DNA of 64,000 nucleotides, from positions 186,001-250,000 of the forward strand of contig NZ_JYIJ01000015.1 of NCBI RefSeq assembly GCF_001543895.1. The letters are read 5' to 3'. The notes beneath the pieces are model-generated. The model searched no databases. It was not told the origin of the DNA and worked only from the letters and a program-made list of their open reading frames with translations. A program made the position numbers and the translations under genes. This DNA comes from Carbonactinospora thermoautotrophica. GTDB lineage: Bacteria > Actinomycetota > Actinomycetes > Streptomycetales > Carbonactinosporaceae. Of the stretch, positions 44,810 through 57,690 are shown in pieces; the stretch's first letter is position 1; every line of letters begins with the position of its first letter.

Positions 44810-45289
44810 ATGACCAGGTACGTCGCGGTGGTCGGGCCCGGGGACGCCGGGCCCGACCTGGTGGCGCTGGCCGAGGAGGTCGGCGCGCGGCTCGCCCGGG
44901 CCGGCGCGGTCGTGCTGACCGGGGGTCTGGGCGGGGTCATGGCGGCCGCCAGCCGGGGCGCGGCCGAGGCCGGGGGGCTCACCGTGGGGCTGCTGCCCGG
45001 CGCCGACCGGGCGGAGGCGAACCCGCACGTGCGGGTGGCCGTCCCGACCGGGCTCGGCCAGGGGCGCAACGTGCTGCTGGTGCGGGCGTGCGACGTGCTG
45101 ATCTGCGTCGGCGGCAGCTGGGGCACCCTGAGCGAGGTCGCGCTGGCCCGCCGGCTGGGCAGGCCGGTCGTGGCGCTGGCCGGCTGGACCGTGCTCGACC
45201 CGACCGGCCGCCCGGTCGAGGACGGCATCCTCCGCGCCAGCACCGCGGCGCAGGCGGTCGACCTGGCCCTCCGCGCGATCGACCGGTGA
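44810..45289 (+). CDS. TIGR00725/LOG-like Rossmann-fold protein
   Basis: 159 residues. GGLGGVMAAASRGAAEAGG is the nucleotide/phosphate-binding loop, and LICVGGSWGTLSEVALARRLGRPV has the PGG/GT-type loop of LOG and DprA-like proteins. The PGGxGTxxE catalytic motif is altered to VGGSWGTLSE. The exact reaction is unknown. It starts 11 bp after the acyl-CoA synthetase stop, likely co-transcribed. Confidence 0.88.
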   Translation: MTRYVAVVGPGDAGPDLVALAEEVGARLARAGAVVLTGGLGGVMAAASRGAAEAGGLTVGLLPGADRAEANPHVRVAVPTGLGQGRNVLLVRACDVLICVGGSWGTLSEVALARRLGRPVVALAGWTVLDPTGRPVEDGILRASTAAQAVDLALRAIDR

Positions 45290-45536
45290 TCGCGCGGCTC
45301 GCGGCACGGCCGCCGGCCGGGTCGAGCACCGTGAGCACGGCCCGCTCCCGGACGGCCGCGGGGATTCCCCGACAGCCGTCGGCCCCGGCCAGCGTGTCGG
45401 CCACGCCTCCCGGCTCCGTACACGCCCACCCCCGGGCGGCCGTCCACGCTTCGTCGGCCCGGGCGGGTAAGAATGGCGCCGTACAGCTTCGTGGGGTCGA
45501 CCCCGAGACGGAACCGGCGAGGAGCATTCGCAACGC

Positions 45537-47984
<2,448 letters not shown>

Positions 47985-48027
47985 CGGGCGGCCCAGGTCC
48001 CCCGACGGACGCCGCCGGGCGGCGCGG

Positions 48028-48462
48028 CTACCGCGAGTACGCCTCCAGCAACCGGCGGGACTCCGCGTACTTGCGGCGCAGCCGCTGCGCGGTCGCCGGG
48101 TCGAGCTGACCGAGCCGCCGCGGATCGGTGTTGTCCTCGATATCGGCCTGCTTGACCGCGTGCGCCAGCGGGTGGGCGGCCGCGCGGGCCATGGCGGACT
48201 CCAGCGGCTCGCCCGGCAGCTTGGTGAGGGCGATGACCGCTTGGACCACGTGCTCAGGGCAGCCCGCCCGGCGCAGGTCCTCCGCGGTCAGCGGGGTGTC
48301 CTCCAGGACGTCGTGCAGCACGGCCACCATGCGTTCCTCGTCGGTCTGCATCCGGGCCATCACGCGCAGGGGATGGCCGATGTACGGCTTGCCCAGCTTG
48401 TCCCGCTGGCCGGCATGGGCCCGGCGCGCGATCCGTACCGCGTCTTCGACCGTGAACGCCAC
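48028..48462 (-). CDS. HD-domain hydrolase, SpoT/RelA-hydrolase-like
   Basis: 144 residues. ARRAHAGQRDKLGKPYIGHP, AVLHDVLEDTPLT (HD) and KQADIEDNTD are the metal-binding HD signatures of (p)ppGpp hydrolase-like proteins. No synthetase domain is fused. It may remove ppGpp or another nucleotide. GTG 48462 follows GAGGAG at six bases. It converges with parC and is divergent from the sucrase-like gene. Confidence 0.88.
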   Translation of the reverse strand: MAFTVEDAVRIARRAHAGQRDKLGKPYIGHPLRVMARMQTDEERMVAVLHDVLEDTPLTAEDLRRAGCPEHVVQAVIALTKLPGEPLESAMARAAAHPLAHAVKQADIEDNTDPRRLGQLDPATAQRLRRKYAESRRLLEAYSR

Positions 48463-48633
48463 CGCTGTCTCCTCGCCCGCACACCCGTGTCGGCACCAAT
48501 TCAACCCCTCCCGCCACCGGGCGGGGAGAGCCGAACGCGGCATTCACCGGAGAGCCGGCGCCGCCCGCCCGGCCCCGGCACCCAGGACCGGCGCCGCCGA
48601 AATCCTGGCCGGTCCGCCGGGTACGGTATCCGG

Positions 48634-49533
48634 GTGACGTACTGCTCGACCTGGAGCCGGGTGCTCGCCGAGCCGCTCGCCGGCACCGCTCCGGTCGCCC
48701 GCGCCTGGCTGGCCGTGGAGCAGCCCGGGCCCTGGGGTCGGAACGCGCTCACCGAGAGCCACCTGGATCCGGGCCTCGGGGCTGAGCTGGACCGCCGTGC
48801 CGCGGACGCTGGGATACGGGTCGCGCTGATCCGCCCGCCCGGCCGGCACGCCGACACCCACCACCTGGTTCCGCGCCGGATCCTCCTCGCGTACACCGCG
48901 CCCGGCCGGACGTGGCTGGAGCACGCGGTCGTCTCCGACCCGGCCGAGCTGCTGGACCTGGACCTCGCCGCGCTGGCGGCCGGGGAGCGCCCCGGCCTGG
49001 GCGAGCCCGTCGCCGAGCCGACCCTGCTGGTCTGCACGAACGCCCGCCGGGACACCTGCTGTGCGCTGGGGGGCCGGCCGCTGGCCCAGCACCTGGCGCG
49101 CGGGTACGGCGACCGGGTCTGGGAGACGAGCCACCTGGGCGGGCACCGGTTCGCGCCGACGGCTGTTGTGTTGCCCGCCGGGTACGCGCACGGGCGGATC
49201 GAGGACGGTGCCGCCCTTCTCAAGGCAGCCGAGGCCGGCGAGGTCGCCCTGGAGACCTGCCGGGGCCGGTCCACCTGGGCCCGCCCCGGCCAGGTGGCCG
49301 AGCTCGCGGTGCGCCACCGGACCGGGGAGAGCGCCGTGGACGCCCTGCGGGTCGGCGAACCGGTGGGGGACGGCGCGGGCGCGTGGCTGGTCCACGTCAC
49401 GCACGCCGACGGGCGCACCTGGCAGGTGCGGGTGGTGCGCCGGCCGGCCGAGCCGCCCCGCCCGGAAAGCTGCGGCAAGCCGCCAGGCCGGCCGGACACG
49501 TACGTGGCCGAGGAGGTCAGCCCACGAGCCTGA
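48634..49533 (+). CDS. Sucrase/ferredoxin-like family protein
   Basis: 299 residues. CTNARRDTCCALGGRPLA and SHLGGHRFAPTAVVLPAG are the thioredoxin-like ferredoxin motifs (C-x7-C and HxGGHRFA) of this family. Its function is unclear, probably a [2Fe-2S]-binding protein. GTG 48634 has TACGGT six bases upstream and no ribosome-binding site, so leaderless start is likely. It converges with parE, with a 3-bp gap. Confidence 0.88.
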   Translation: MTYCSTWSRVLAEPLAGTAPVARAWLAVEQPGPWGRNALTESHLDPGLGAELDRRAADAGIRVALIRPPGRHADTHHLVPRRILLAYTAPGRTWLEHAVVSDPAELLDLDLAALAAGERPGLGEPVAEPTLLVCTNARRDTCCALGGRPLAQHLARGYGDRVWETSHLGGHRFAPTAVVLPAGYAHGRIEDGAALLKAAEAGEVALETCRGRSTWARPGQVAELAVRHRTGESAVDALRVGEPVGDGAGAWLVHVTHADGRTWQVRVVRRPAEPPRPESCGKPPGRPDTYVAEEVSPRA

Positions 49534-49536
49534 GGC

Positions 49537-52500
49537 TTACGTGTCGATGCGGGAGCGGTCCAGCAGGCTCGCCGACTGGGTGATGAAGTCCCGGCGCGGC
49601 GCGACCTCGTTACCCATCAGCAGCTCGAACATGCGTTCGGCCACTTCGGCATCGGCGATGGTGATGCGGCGCAGGGTCCTGCGGCGGGGGTCCATCGTGG
49701 TCTCGGCGAGCTGGTCGGCGTCCATCTCGCCCAGACCCTTGTACCGCTGGATCGGCTCCTTGATCTTCTTGCCGCGCTTGAGCAGGTCAGCCACGACCCG
49801 CTTCATCTCGTTGTCCGAGTACGTGTAGACGTACTCATTGCGTCGGCGCCCGTTGCCGATCACCTCGATCCGGTGCAGCGGCGGCACGGCCGCGTACACC
49901 CGGCCGGCCTCGATCATCGGCCGCATGTACCGGTAGAAGAGCGTGAGCAGCAGGCACCGGATGTGCGCGCCGTCCACGTCCGCGTCGGTGTTGTGGGTCA
50001 GCAGCCCGCCCGTTCCGGAGATGAAGTTCTCGTCTTCGGGCACTGACAGGTCATAGACGTCCGAGTCGTACTCGGTGACCTCGATCTCCTTGATGGGCAG
50101 CCCGATCAACGTGTCTGAGATCGGGGTGTAAACGCTCTTCGACCAGCCTTCGGAGATACGCCGCTCGAAGCCCTCCGCACATGCCGTCCGGCGCCACAGC
50201 CGACGCAGCTTCTGAAGGGAATCGCGGGAAGCCACGGAGATCAGATAGCTGGACTTCGTCTCGACCTTCGACCCGCGAATCTCGAACTCGTACGCACCAC
50301 GATCATGGATCGAAGCGAGAACGCCCAACTGACCCAGCAGATAGAGCAGGCCATCGGCCAACTCCCGCGACGAGGTCGCGAAGACGACGGCACGGCCGTC
50401 CACGTACTTCGTTCCGTCTCCGAGGTAGTACCCCTCGAGAAACGCCAGCTGGTGTTCTTCCCGACAGTTCAGGACCAGATCGGGCAACCGCTTCTCATGC
50501 GCGCGCCCGCCCATGCCCAGGGCTCGCACCAGGCGCACGAAGAGTGGCGCCTGGACGTAGACGTGGCGGCTGCCGGGGAAACGCTCGCTCCGCGCGAGCA
50601 CCGCACGTCGCCCTGTGACACGCTCAATCACGGCCATGAGCTCCGGCAGGTAAGGCTCGTCGTTCGCACCGAGCGAGAAGCTCAGCCGGCTGCTGGCGGA
50701 GCAGGAACCCTCTGCCAGGTACCAGCCGAGCATGTAGCAGAGGTCCTCGGTCACCGGCAGGTACCGGTTCACCGTGTCGGCCCGGTGCGCCCGTGGGTAC
50801 AGGACGACGTCTCGCCCGTCCGGCTCGGCGGCGAGCCACGCCAAATCCGTCTCGTCCAGATCCGCCAGCCAGGTCGCCTGTGACGTGCCGCGATACCTCG
50901 CGTTTCGCGCCGTGTCCGGGGAAGCTGCCCACTGGTCCACGAGCGCTGGCACCTTCTCGGCTTCGGCAGGCCAGGGTTCATCCAACTCGGCCAGATAACG
51001 TGTGAAGACCGATGCCGGCGGAAGGCTGCGACAGGTTTCGAACTCGCTGATGCTGCACGCCTGTCGGTAACCCAAGCGACAAGCCATGTCGGCAAGCGTG
51101 ATGCCACGTGTCTTGCGAACAGCCGCCAAACGCGCCCACACCTCCTGCGGGAGCCGCACGCGCTCCTCATCCCGCCGCAGGTAAGAAGGCTGTCGAGCGG
51201 CGATCTTCTGCACCATCAGGCGCCGTACCGCCTCACCTTCGATACGGATCGCGTGGTCCTGCCCGGACCGCTTCAGCAGGAGGGCGAGATCGAGCTCTTC
51301 TTGCGGTTCCACCGGTCGCGGCAGTTGCCGCGGAGCCACCGCGAGGTCGCCGACCCGCAGTTCACTCGCGGGCTTCAGGGTCAGCTCACCGTTTTCGAAC
51401 GTGAAGACCGAGTGCCCGCCGGTGACGTTGACGCTGCGCCCGTACACGGTCTTGATCCGGTACATCAGTCCCTTATGGTGATGCCGGATGAACTGCTTGA
51501 CCGGACTCACCCGGGGCTGCCTGGCCACGAGATCGACGCTGACGGTACCGTCCAACTCCCCCAACCCCGTGGCCTCGATCTCCGCGTCCACCGCGGGCCC
51601 GATCCGCCGGAGTACGAAACGGCCGTCGCGGTCTGTGAAGAGCACCGGCTCGTCCGGCGCGACCGACATCAGGACGACCTTGCCGTACCGGGCCTGGTTG
51701 ATGTCGAAGGAGCGGCCCGAGCCGGCGCCGATCACCTGGATGATCGCTGCACACTCGGCGTTCTTGAGCATGTCCGTGACGGACGCCTTCTGCACGTTGA
51801 GGATCTTGCCGCGGATCGGCAGCAGCGCCTGGAACTCGGAGTTGCGGGCCAGCTTCGCGGTGCCGAGCGCCGAGTCCCCCTCCACGATGAACAGCTCGCT
51901 GCGCTCCACGTCGTCGCTGCGGCAGTCGGCGAGCTTGGCGGGCAGGGCCGAGGTCTCTAGGGCGTTCTTGCGCCGCTGGGTCTCCTTGTGCTGCCGGGCG
52001 GCGATCCGGGTGCGGGCCGCGGACACGACCTTCTCCAGCACCGCGCGGGCCTGGGCCTTGTCGTTGCGCTTGGTACTGGTCAGGAACGCCTTGAGCTGCT
52101 GGGAAACCACCTGGGTGACGATCCGCGAGGCGGCCGGCGTGCCCAGGACCTCCTTGGTCTGGCCCTCGAACTGCGGCTCGGCCAGCCGGACCGTCACGAC
52201 GGCGGTGAGTCCTTCGAGGACGTCGTCCTTGGTGAGCGGCTCGTCGTTGGCGCGCAGCAGGCGGACGGCCCTGGCCTGGTCGTTGAGGACCCGCACCAGC
52301 GCCCGCTCGAAGCCCTGCACGTGGGTGCCGCCCTTGGGCGTGGCGATGATGTTCACGAACGAGCGGACCACCGTGTCGTACTCGGTGCCCCATCGCAGCG
52401 CCACGTCCACGGTCAGCTCGCGCTCGACGTCGGCGGGGGTCAGGTGGCCCTTCTCGTCCAGCACCGGGACCGTCTCGACGAACGTGCCGGTGCCGGAGAA

Positions 52501-53313
52501 CCGCAGCACGTCGGTCACCGGCCGGTCGGGGGCGAGGAACTCGCAGAACTCGCTGATCCCGCCGGCGAAGCAGAACGTCTCCTCGACAGTCTCCTCGCCG
52601 CGCTCGTCACGGACGGCGATGGTGAGGCCGGGCACGAGGAACGCGGTCTGGCGAGCCCGGTTGTACAGATCCTCCAGCGAGAACCCGGCGTCCTTGAGGA
52701 AGATCTGCCGGTCCGGCCAGAACCGCACCCGAGTGCCGGTGACCCGCTTGGCGACCCGCTTGATCTTGCGCAGGCCGGACCTGGCCTCGAACGCGGCGTT
52801 CGGCCCGTCGCCTGCGAACTCGCCCGGGACGCCGCGCCGGAAGCTCATCGCGTGGGTGGCGCCGTCCCGGTCCACCTCGACGTCGAGCCGGGCGGACAGC
52901 GCGTTGACGACCGAGGCGCCGACGCCGTGCAGGCCGCCGGAGGCCGCGTAGGAGCCGCCGCCGAACTTGCCGCCGGCGTGCAGCTTGGTCATCACGACCT
53001 CGACGCCGGACAGGCCGGTCTTGGGCTCGATGTCGACCGGGATGCCGCGCCCGTTGTCGCGGACCTCCACAGAGCCGTCCCGGTACAGGAGGACGTCGAT
53101 GCGGTCGCAGAACCCGGCCAGGGCCTCGTCCACGGCGTTGTCGATGATCTCCCACAGGCAGTGCATCAGCCCACGGCTGTCGGTCGACCCGATGTACATG
53201 CCGGGGCGCTTGCGGACCGCCTCGAGTCCTTCCAGGACGAGCAGGTGCCGCGCGGTGTAGTTGGAGGGGTCCGGCTCTCCGCCAGCCAGGAGCGCGGTCG
53301 TCTGGGCGGTCAC
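49537..53313 (-). CDS. parE: DNA topoisomerase IV/gyrase subunit B-type protein with intein
   Basis: 1258 codons; the spliced protein is 699 residues. The N-extein (1-549) has the GHKL ATPase motifs DNAVDEAL, DNGRGIPV and GGLHGVGASVV and the Toprim start FIVEGDSA. The C-extein (1109-1258) begins TDADVDGAHI, the Toprim DxD metal site. The intein (550-1108) separates them. Two type II topoisomerase subunits (with parC) decatenate chromosomes. The start codon lies at 53313 with the sequence TAQTTALLAGG; upstream GAGGAGAGACC is placed about 10 bases away. Confidence 0.95.
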   Translation of the reverse strand: MTAQTTALLAGGEPDPSNYTARHLLVLEGLEAVRKRPGMYIGSTDSRGLMHCLWEIIDNAVDEALAGFCDRIDVLLYRDGSVEVRDNGRGIPVDIEPKTGLSGVEVVMTKLHAGGKFGGGSYAASGGLHGVGASVVNALSARLDVEVDRDGATHAMSFRRGVPGEFAGDGPNAAFEARSGLRKIKRVAKRVTGTRVRFWPDRQIFLKDAGFSLEDLYNRARQTAFLVPGLTIAVRDERGEETVEETFCFAGGISEFCEFLAPDRPVTDVLRFSGTGTFVETVPVLDEKGHLTPADVERELTVDVALRWGTEYDTVVRSFVNIIATPKGGTHVQGFERALVRVLNDQARAVRLLRANDEPLTKDDVLEGLTAVVTVRLAEPQFEGQTKEVLGTPAASRIVTQVVSQQLKAFLTSTKRNDKAQARAVLEKVVSAARTRIAARQHKETQRRKNALETSALPAKLADCRSDDVERSELFIVEGDSALGTAKLARNSEFQALLPIRGKILNVQKASVTDMLKNAECAAIIQVIGAGSGRSFDINQARYGKVVLMSVAPDEPVLFTDRDGRFVLRRIGPAVDAEIEATGLGELDGTVSVDLVARQPRVSPVKQFIRHHHKGLMYRIKTVYGRSVNVTGGHSVFTFENGELTLKPASELRVGDLAVAPRQLPRPVEPQEELDLALLLKRSGQDHAIRIEGEAVRRLMVQKIAARQPSYLRRDEERVRLPQEVWARLAAVRKTRGITLADMACRLGYRQACSISEFETCRSLPPASVFTRYLAELDEPWPAEAEKVPALVDQWAASPDTARNARYRGTSQATWLADLDETDLAWLAAEPDGRDVVLYPRAHRADTVNRYLPVTEDLCYMLGWYLAEGSCSASSRLSFSLGANDEPYLPELMAVIERVTGRRAVLARSERFPGSRHVYVQAPLFVRLVRALGMGGRAHEKRLPDLVLNCREEHQLAFLEGYYLGDGTKYVDGRAVVFATSSRELADGLLYLLGQLGVLASIHDRGAYEFEIRGSKVETKSSYLISVASRDSLQKLRRLWRRTACAEGFERRISEGWSKSVYTPISDTLIGLPIKEIEVTEYDSDVYDLSVPEDENFISGTGGLLTHNTDADVDGAHIRCLLLTLFYRYMRPMIEAGRVYAAVPPLHRIEVIGNGRRRNEYVYTYSDNEMKRVVADLLKRGKKIKEPIQRYKGLGEMDADQLAETTMDPRRRTLRRITIADAEVAERMFELLMGNEVAPRRDFITQSASLLDRSRIDT
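49990..51666 (-). mobile_element. 559-residue ParE intein with LAGLIDADG endonuclease and HTH
   Basis: Begins at Ser1 (SVAPDEPVLFTDRDGRF) right after KVVLM and ends at LLTHN before TDADVDG, with Thr +1. Splicing blocks: NVTGGHSV (block B, Thr and His), SDVYDLSVPEDENF (F), LLTHN (G). Endonuclease motifs LGWYLAEG (about 313-320) and LEGYYLGDG (about 410-418) are present, so it may be an active homing endonuclease. An XRE-like helix-turn-helix (about 180-215, ITLADMACRLGYRQ) sits between. Boundaries are from reading, not from splicing data. Confidence 0.92.
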
Positions 53314-53606
53314 TGCTGTGGTCTCTCCTCGCTCATGCGTTCGAAAGGTTCGTCGTACGCGTGCAGGTTACCCGGGTATCCGGACACAGTGCTCCCCGGC
53401 TCGCCGGGGGGCTTGTGCTCACGACAGACCAGGTGACACATTTACGCCAACCGGGTGACAACGCGGTTGCCTCGGGGAACGTCTTACACGCACAGGTAGG
53501 TCGCTACGCCCAGGGCGAACCAACTATGCCCGGGCTGCGGGAACGCCGGGGGCCTGGTTGTATGTTGCACCGAGGTGTACGACCTGAACGAGTGGAGAGA
53601 GGCGAA

Positions 53607-53837
53607 GTGACCACAGCTCTTGCTCCCGCCGGCCAGCTCACGGCTGCCGACCGTTGCGACCGCTGCGGCGCCCAGGCCTACATCCGCGTGGTCCTGGCCA
53701 ACGGCGGTGAACTCCTGTTCTGCGCCCACCACGGTCGCAAGTACGAGGCTGGCCTGAAGCGCGTCGCGGCCGAGATCCACGACGAGACCGCGCGTCTGCA
53801 GGCCACACCGGCGACCGCCCCCGACGAGGATCGGTGA
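53607..53837 (+). CDS. DUF7455 family zinc-ribbon-like protein
   Basis: 76 residues. CDRCGAQAYIRVVL ... LFCAHHGRKYE holds two Cys pairs/His ligands for zinc. The family sits beside hrdB in actinobacteria and its function is unknown. GTG 53607 follows GGAGAGAGGCGAA. It is divergent from parE and converges with hrdB. Confidence 0.88.
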   Translation: MTTALAPAGQLTAADRCDRCGAQAYIRVVLANGGELLFCAHHGRKYEAGLKRVAAEIHDETARLQATPATAPDEDR

Positions 53838-54037
53838 ATTTCCTCGGCGCCGGGCCGCCTTCGCGCGGAGACCGAGGCCCCTCACCGGGCCGGCTCTGCC
53901 CGAATCCATAGGTTCGGCCTCGGACCTGGCGGCGTCGAGCGTCTGAGCGGGCGGTTCGCCACCCTCATGCGGTAGCGAACCACTCGGTACCGAGCCTCTC
54001 CCGAGAAAGCACACCACCGAAGCGACACCGAGACGTC

Positions 54038-54075
54038 GATGGCGGCGGCCACCACCTGGGTTGGCCGCCGCCATC
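54038..54075. terminator. Bidirectional terminator between DUF7455 and hrdB
   Basis: GATGGCGGCGGCC and GGCCGCCGCCATC are perfect 13-bp arms (54038-54050, 54063-54075) around a 12-base loop, between two convergent genes. Confidence 0.75.
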
Positions 54076-54104
54076 ATCTCACGTCCGCGATTCGGTCGAG
54101 CCGT

Positions 54105-55724
54105 TCAGTCGAGGTAGTCGCGCAGGACCTGCGAGCGGGACGGGTGGCGCAGCTTCGACATGGTCTTGGACTCGATCTGTCGGATGCGCTCGCGAGTGAC
54201 GCCGTAGACCTTGCCGATCTCGTCCAGCGTCTTGGGCTGGCCGTCGGTGAGGCCGAAACGCATCGACACCACACCCGCCTCCCGCTCCGACAGCGTGTCC
54301 AGGACCGAGTGCAGCTGCTCCTGCAGCAGGGTGAAGCTGACCGCGTCGGCTGGGACGACCGCCTCGGAGTCCTCGATGAGGTCGCCGAACTCGCTGTCGC
54401 CGTCCTCGCCGAGCGGCGTGTGGAGGCTGATCGGCTCGCGACCGTACTTCTGGACCTCGATGACCTTCTCCGGGGTCATGTCGAGCTCCTTGGCCAGCTC
54501 CTCCGGGGTGGGCTCGCGGCCCAGGTCCTGGAGCATCTGGCGCTGGACGCGGGCCAGCTTGTTGATCACTTCGACCATGTGGACCGGGATGCGAATGGTG
54601 CGCGCCTGGTCCGCCATGGCCCGGGTGATCGCCTGCCGAATCCACCACGTCGCGTACGTGGAGAACTTGTAGCCCTTGGTGTAGTCGAACTTCTCGACCG
54701 CGCGGATGAGACCCAGGTTCCCCTCCTGGATGAGGTCCAGGAAGAGCATGCCGCGGCCGGTGTACCGCTTGGCGAGCGAGACCACGAGCCGGAGGTTCGC
54801 CTCGAGCAGGTGGTTCTTGGCCCGCCGGCCGTCCTCGGCGATGATCTCCAGCTCACGCCGGTACTTCGGCGACAGCTTCTCGCCGGAATTCAGCTTCTCC
54901 TCGGCGAACAGACCGGCCTCGATCCGCTTCGCGAGCTCGACCTCCTGCTCGGCGTTGAGCAGCGGGACCTTGCCGATCTGCTTGAGGTAATCCTTGACCG
55001 GATCGGCGGTCGCGCCGGCCTGGGCCACCTGGGCGGCGGGCTCGTCGGAGTCGTCGTCGGTGATGACGAAGCCCTCGTCCTCGTCCTCGACGTCCAGGTC
55101 CTCGTCCAGGTCGAGGTCCTCGAGGTCCAGGTCGTCGACCTCGACGTCGAGCAGTTCATCTGCCTTCTTGCCGCCGGCCTTCTTGGCCGTCTTCTTGGCG
55201 GTCGCCTTCTTGGCTGCTGCCTTGCGGGTCGGGGCTTCGCCTTCGACCGGCTCGTCGGTCTTGGCCGCCTTGGCACCGGTCTTCCTGGCCCCGGTCTCCT
55301 TGGCCGCGGTCTTCCTCGCGGTCTTGGGAGCCGGAGCCGTCTCGGCAGCCTCGACCGTCGTGGCATCCTGCGTCGCCTCGGTCTCGGTCGGCTCGGCCGC
55401 CTGGGCCGGCTTCTTCGCGGCGCTCCGGGTGGTAACGACGCTTTGGGTCGTGGCGCGCTTATTGGCAGCGCTCTTGGCCGCGACCGTTCTACGGCGCTTG
55501 GGGGCTGCGGACTCGGCGGCACTGACCATGACGGTCACGCCCTCCTCACTGAGGCTGCGCAGAATCGCCTTGGCGCGGCTCATCGGTATCTGCGCCTCTT
55601 CGAACGCGCGACGCAGCTCGTCGGCTGCGATGTACCCCTGAGCCCTACCCCGTTGGATCAGCGCTTGCACCTGGTCGGACATGGCGATCTCGGGCGGGAG
55701 CGAACGGGACGTACTGGCCGACAC
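54105..55724 (-). CDS. hrdB: Principal sigma factor HrdB
   Basis: 539 residues. The start [19 protein letters not shown] matches the actinomycete HrdB opening, so I chose GTG 55724; GAGAGG lies upstream. A Lys/Ala-rich low-complexity region (about 75-190) precedes an acidic stretch, then region 1.2-2.4 ([20 protein letters not shown]), 3 and 4.2 ([22 protein letters not shown]). It directs RNA polymerase to housekeeping promoters. It lies next to parE as in Streptomyces. Confidence 0.96.
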   Translation of the reverse strand: MSASTSRSLPPEIAMSDQVQALIQRGRAQGYIAADELRRAFEEAQIPMSRAKAILRSLSEEGVTVMVSAAESAAPKRRRTVAAKSAANKRATTQSVVTTRSAAKKPAQAAEPTETEATQDATTVEAAETAPAPKTARKTAAKETGARKTGAKAAKTDEPVEGEAPTRKAAAKKATAKKTAKKAGGKKADELLDVEVDDLDLEDLDLDEDLDVEDEDEGFVITDDDSDEPAAQVAQAGATADPVKDYLKQIGKVPLLNAEQEVELAKRIEAGLFAEEKLNSGEKLSPKYRRELEIIAEDGRRAKNHLLEANLRLVVSLAKRYTGRGMLFLDLIQEGNLGLIRAVEKFDYTKGYKFSTYATWWIRQAITRAMADQARTIRIPVHMVEVINKLARVQRQMLQDLGREPTPEELAKELDMTPEKVIEVQKYGREPISLHTPLGEDGDSEFGDLIEDSEAVVPADAVSFTLLQEQLHSVLDTLSEREAGVVSMRFGLTDGQPKTLDEIGKVYGVTRERIRQIESKTMSKLRHPSRSQVLRDYLD

Positions 55725-56170
55725 CAAAAACCTCTCGACGATCTGGACTGCGTTGGCGATCCGCGACGGACCGGGCGGCGGGCGCCTCGCGGATCGGGTC
55801 AGGATGGCTCACGCAGATGGGCCGCGCAGCAACACAGCATTTTGACACGCGGAGTTATTCCTCACGGACCACCCACCCTTCATCCTCATCGGGTCCAACG
55901 AGCGACCGTTACGCCGGGTGTCTCGATATGGGACATTCCACCCCAAGGCGTGTCCGATACCAATGACCTGTTGCGATCCGGTCACATGCGGCACCGCACG
56001 CATCGGCTCGGACTGCCGGCAGCCTCGACGACCCGCACGACATCCGCGACGTCGCGGTCAAGATCCCGCGGCCCGAAACTCCCGGCACGTCGCGCTTCGT
56101 GGTCATCTCCCTCGGCATCCAACCCGCTCCCGGGCCTGCCCTGCTCCCTCGCTCCGCGTGCCGGGCACGA
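55725..56170. other. hrdB upstream region without a gene
   Basis: About 450 bp holding the hrdB promoter area and no convincing gene. A plus-strand piece DPHDIRDVAVKIPRPETPG at about 56030-56090 reads protein-like but has no start or motif. Confidence 0.4.
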
Positions 56171-56194
56171 ATACCCTTCGACGTCGAAGGGTAT
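56171..56194. terminator. Perfect 24-bp palindrome after the phosphatase
   Basis: ATACCCTTCGAC and GTCGAAGGGTAT are perfect 12-base arms. It lies 39 bp past the stop of the minus-strand phosphatase remnant. Confidence 0.6.
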
Positions 56195-56232
56195 CTAGAT
56201 CCTAATTTCGCAACCAGACTAACGAATAACTC

Positions 56233-57690
56233 TCAGGAAAGTCGCACCGCGAGCACGGTGACGTCGTCGTGTGCTTGCCCGTCCAGCAGTTGCAAGACCA
56301 CATGGTCGAGCAGCGTGTCCAGGGGACCCGAGAACCCCCGCACGCACTCCACCAAGGTACGCAGCCCGGCTTCGAAGTCACGCTGTCGGGTCTCCACCAG
56401 GCCGTCGCTGAAGCCGATGACCGTATCCCCCGGCCGGAGCCGCACGGTGCACTGGGTCCGCGGCTCGGCGATCCCGAGCGGCAGCGATCCGACAACAGCC
56501 TTGTACAGCTTGGGCTCGCCGTCCCGGGACGCGATCAGCAACGGCAGGTGCCCGGCGTCGCTCATCTCGATCGTGTGTTCGCGCGGGTCGACCACGGCGT
56601 ACACGAGCGTGGTGAGCGACTCCTCCGACTCCAGGATCGAGAACAGCCGGTCGAGCCCGGCCAGCACTGCCGCGGGGCGCCAGTCCGACAACGCGAGCGT
56701 GCGGACCGACCAGCGCACCTTGCCCATCCCGCGGCCGCGGCGATACCCTTGCCGATCACGTCGCCCACGACCATGGCGAGCTTCCCGCAGGGCAGCGCGA
56801 ACACGTCGTACCAGTCGCCGCCGACCTCGGCTTCGGCGCTGCCCGGCAGGTACCGGAACGCCACGGACACCCCGGGCAGCTGGGGCAACCGAGCGGGCAG
56901 CAGGTCACGCTGCAACTCGAGCGCGTTGCGGCGCTCCCGCCCGTACAGCCGGGCCCGTTCGATGGCCAGCGCGCACTGGCCGGCCAGCGCCTCCAGGAAC
57001 ACCCGGTCGTCCCGCTCGACGGTGTGCTCGGCGTGGAAGGCGAACCGCAGCGCGCCGAGCGGCACCCCGGACGCGATCAGCGGCAGCACCACCCAGGCGC
57101 GCTCGTCCGAGATCGCCACGTGGCGCCGCGCGTCCGCGTCGTCCGGGAACAGCTCCGACAGCTCCCGGGGCGAGGCCAGGTACAGCGGACGGCGCCACCG
57201 CACCGCGGCCGACATCAACCTCGGCAACGTGGACTCCAGCTCCCCTTGGTGCTCGACCTTGCGGACGCGGCCCAGGGCCGTCGGCCCCCGTGGCTCGTCC
57301 AGCAGCGCCACCTGCGAGCGGTCCGCGCCCACGGACACCCGGGCGATGTTCCTGATCGCCTCGACCACCTGATCCACGGTGAGCGCGGTCGCCAGCTCGG
57401 TGGTGATCATCTGCAGCCGCGCGATGCGCGCCTGGCTGCGCCGCAGCGCCTCCTCCACAGGGACTCTGCGCACGACCTCGTTCACGAACACCAGCACACC
57501 CAGCATCCGGCCCGTCGGCGAGCGCACCGGGTGGCAGCGCGCCTCGAAGCACCGTGTGTCGCCATACCCGGGGACGTCGGCGGTGAAGTCCGCGGACTCC
57601 TTCCCGGCGACCTTGATCACGTCCTTGGCGGGCTCGTTGCCCCGGATCAGCCGGTGCGCCTCGCACTCACGCCGGTCGCGTCCAACTCCT
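56233..57690 (-). pseudogene. SpoIIE-type PP2C phosphatase with PAS/GAF, frameshifted
   Basis: A PAS-like segment (GNEPAKDVIKVAGKESADFT, FEARCHPVRSPTGRMLGVLV), a GAF domain (TVDQVVEAIRNIARVSVGAD) and the PP2C part (EVGGDWYDVFAL, MVVGDVIGKGIAAAA) are in one frame; the rest (MGKVRWSVRTLALSDWRPAA to GFSDGLVETRQ and DDVTVLAVRLS) continues in another from 56727. A one-base change near 56728-56732 explains it. The N-terminus also breaks: HRLIRGNEPAK has no start, and 57667-57741 holds a short out-of-frame piece. It would antagonise an anti-sigma factor when intact. A sequencing error at the central site is possible. Confidence 0.75.
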
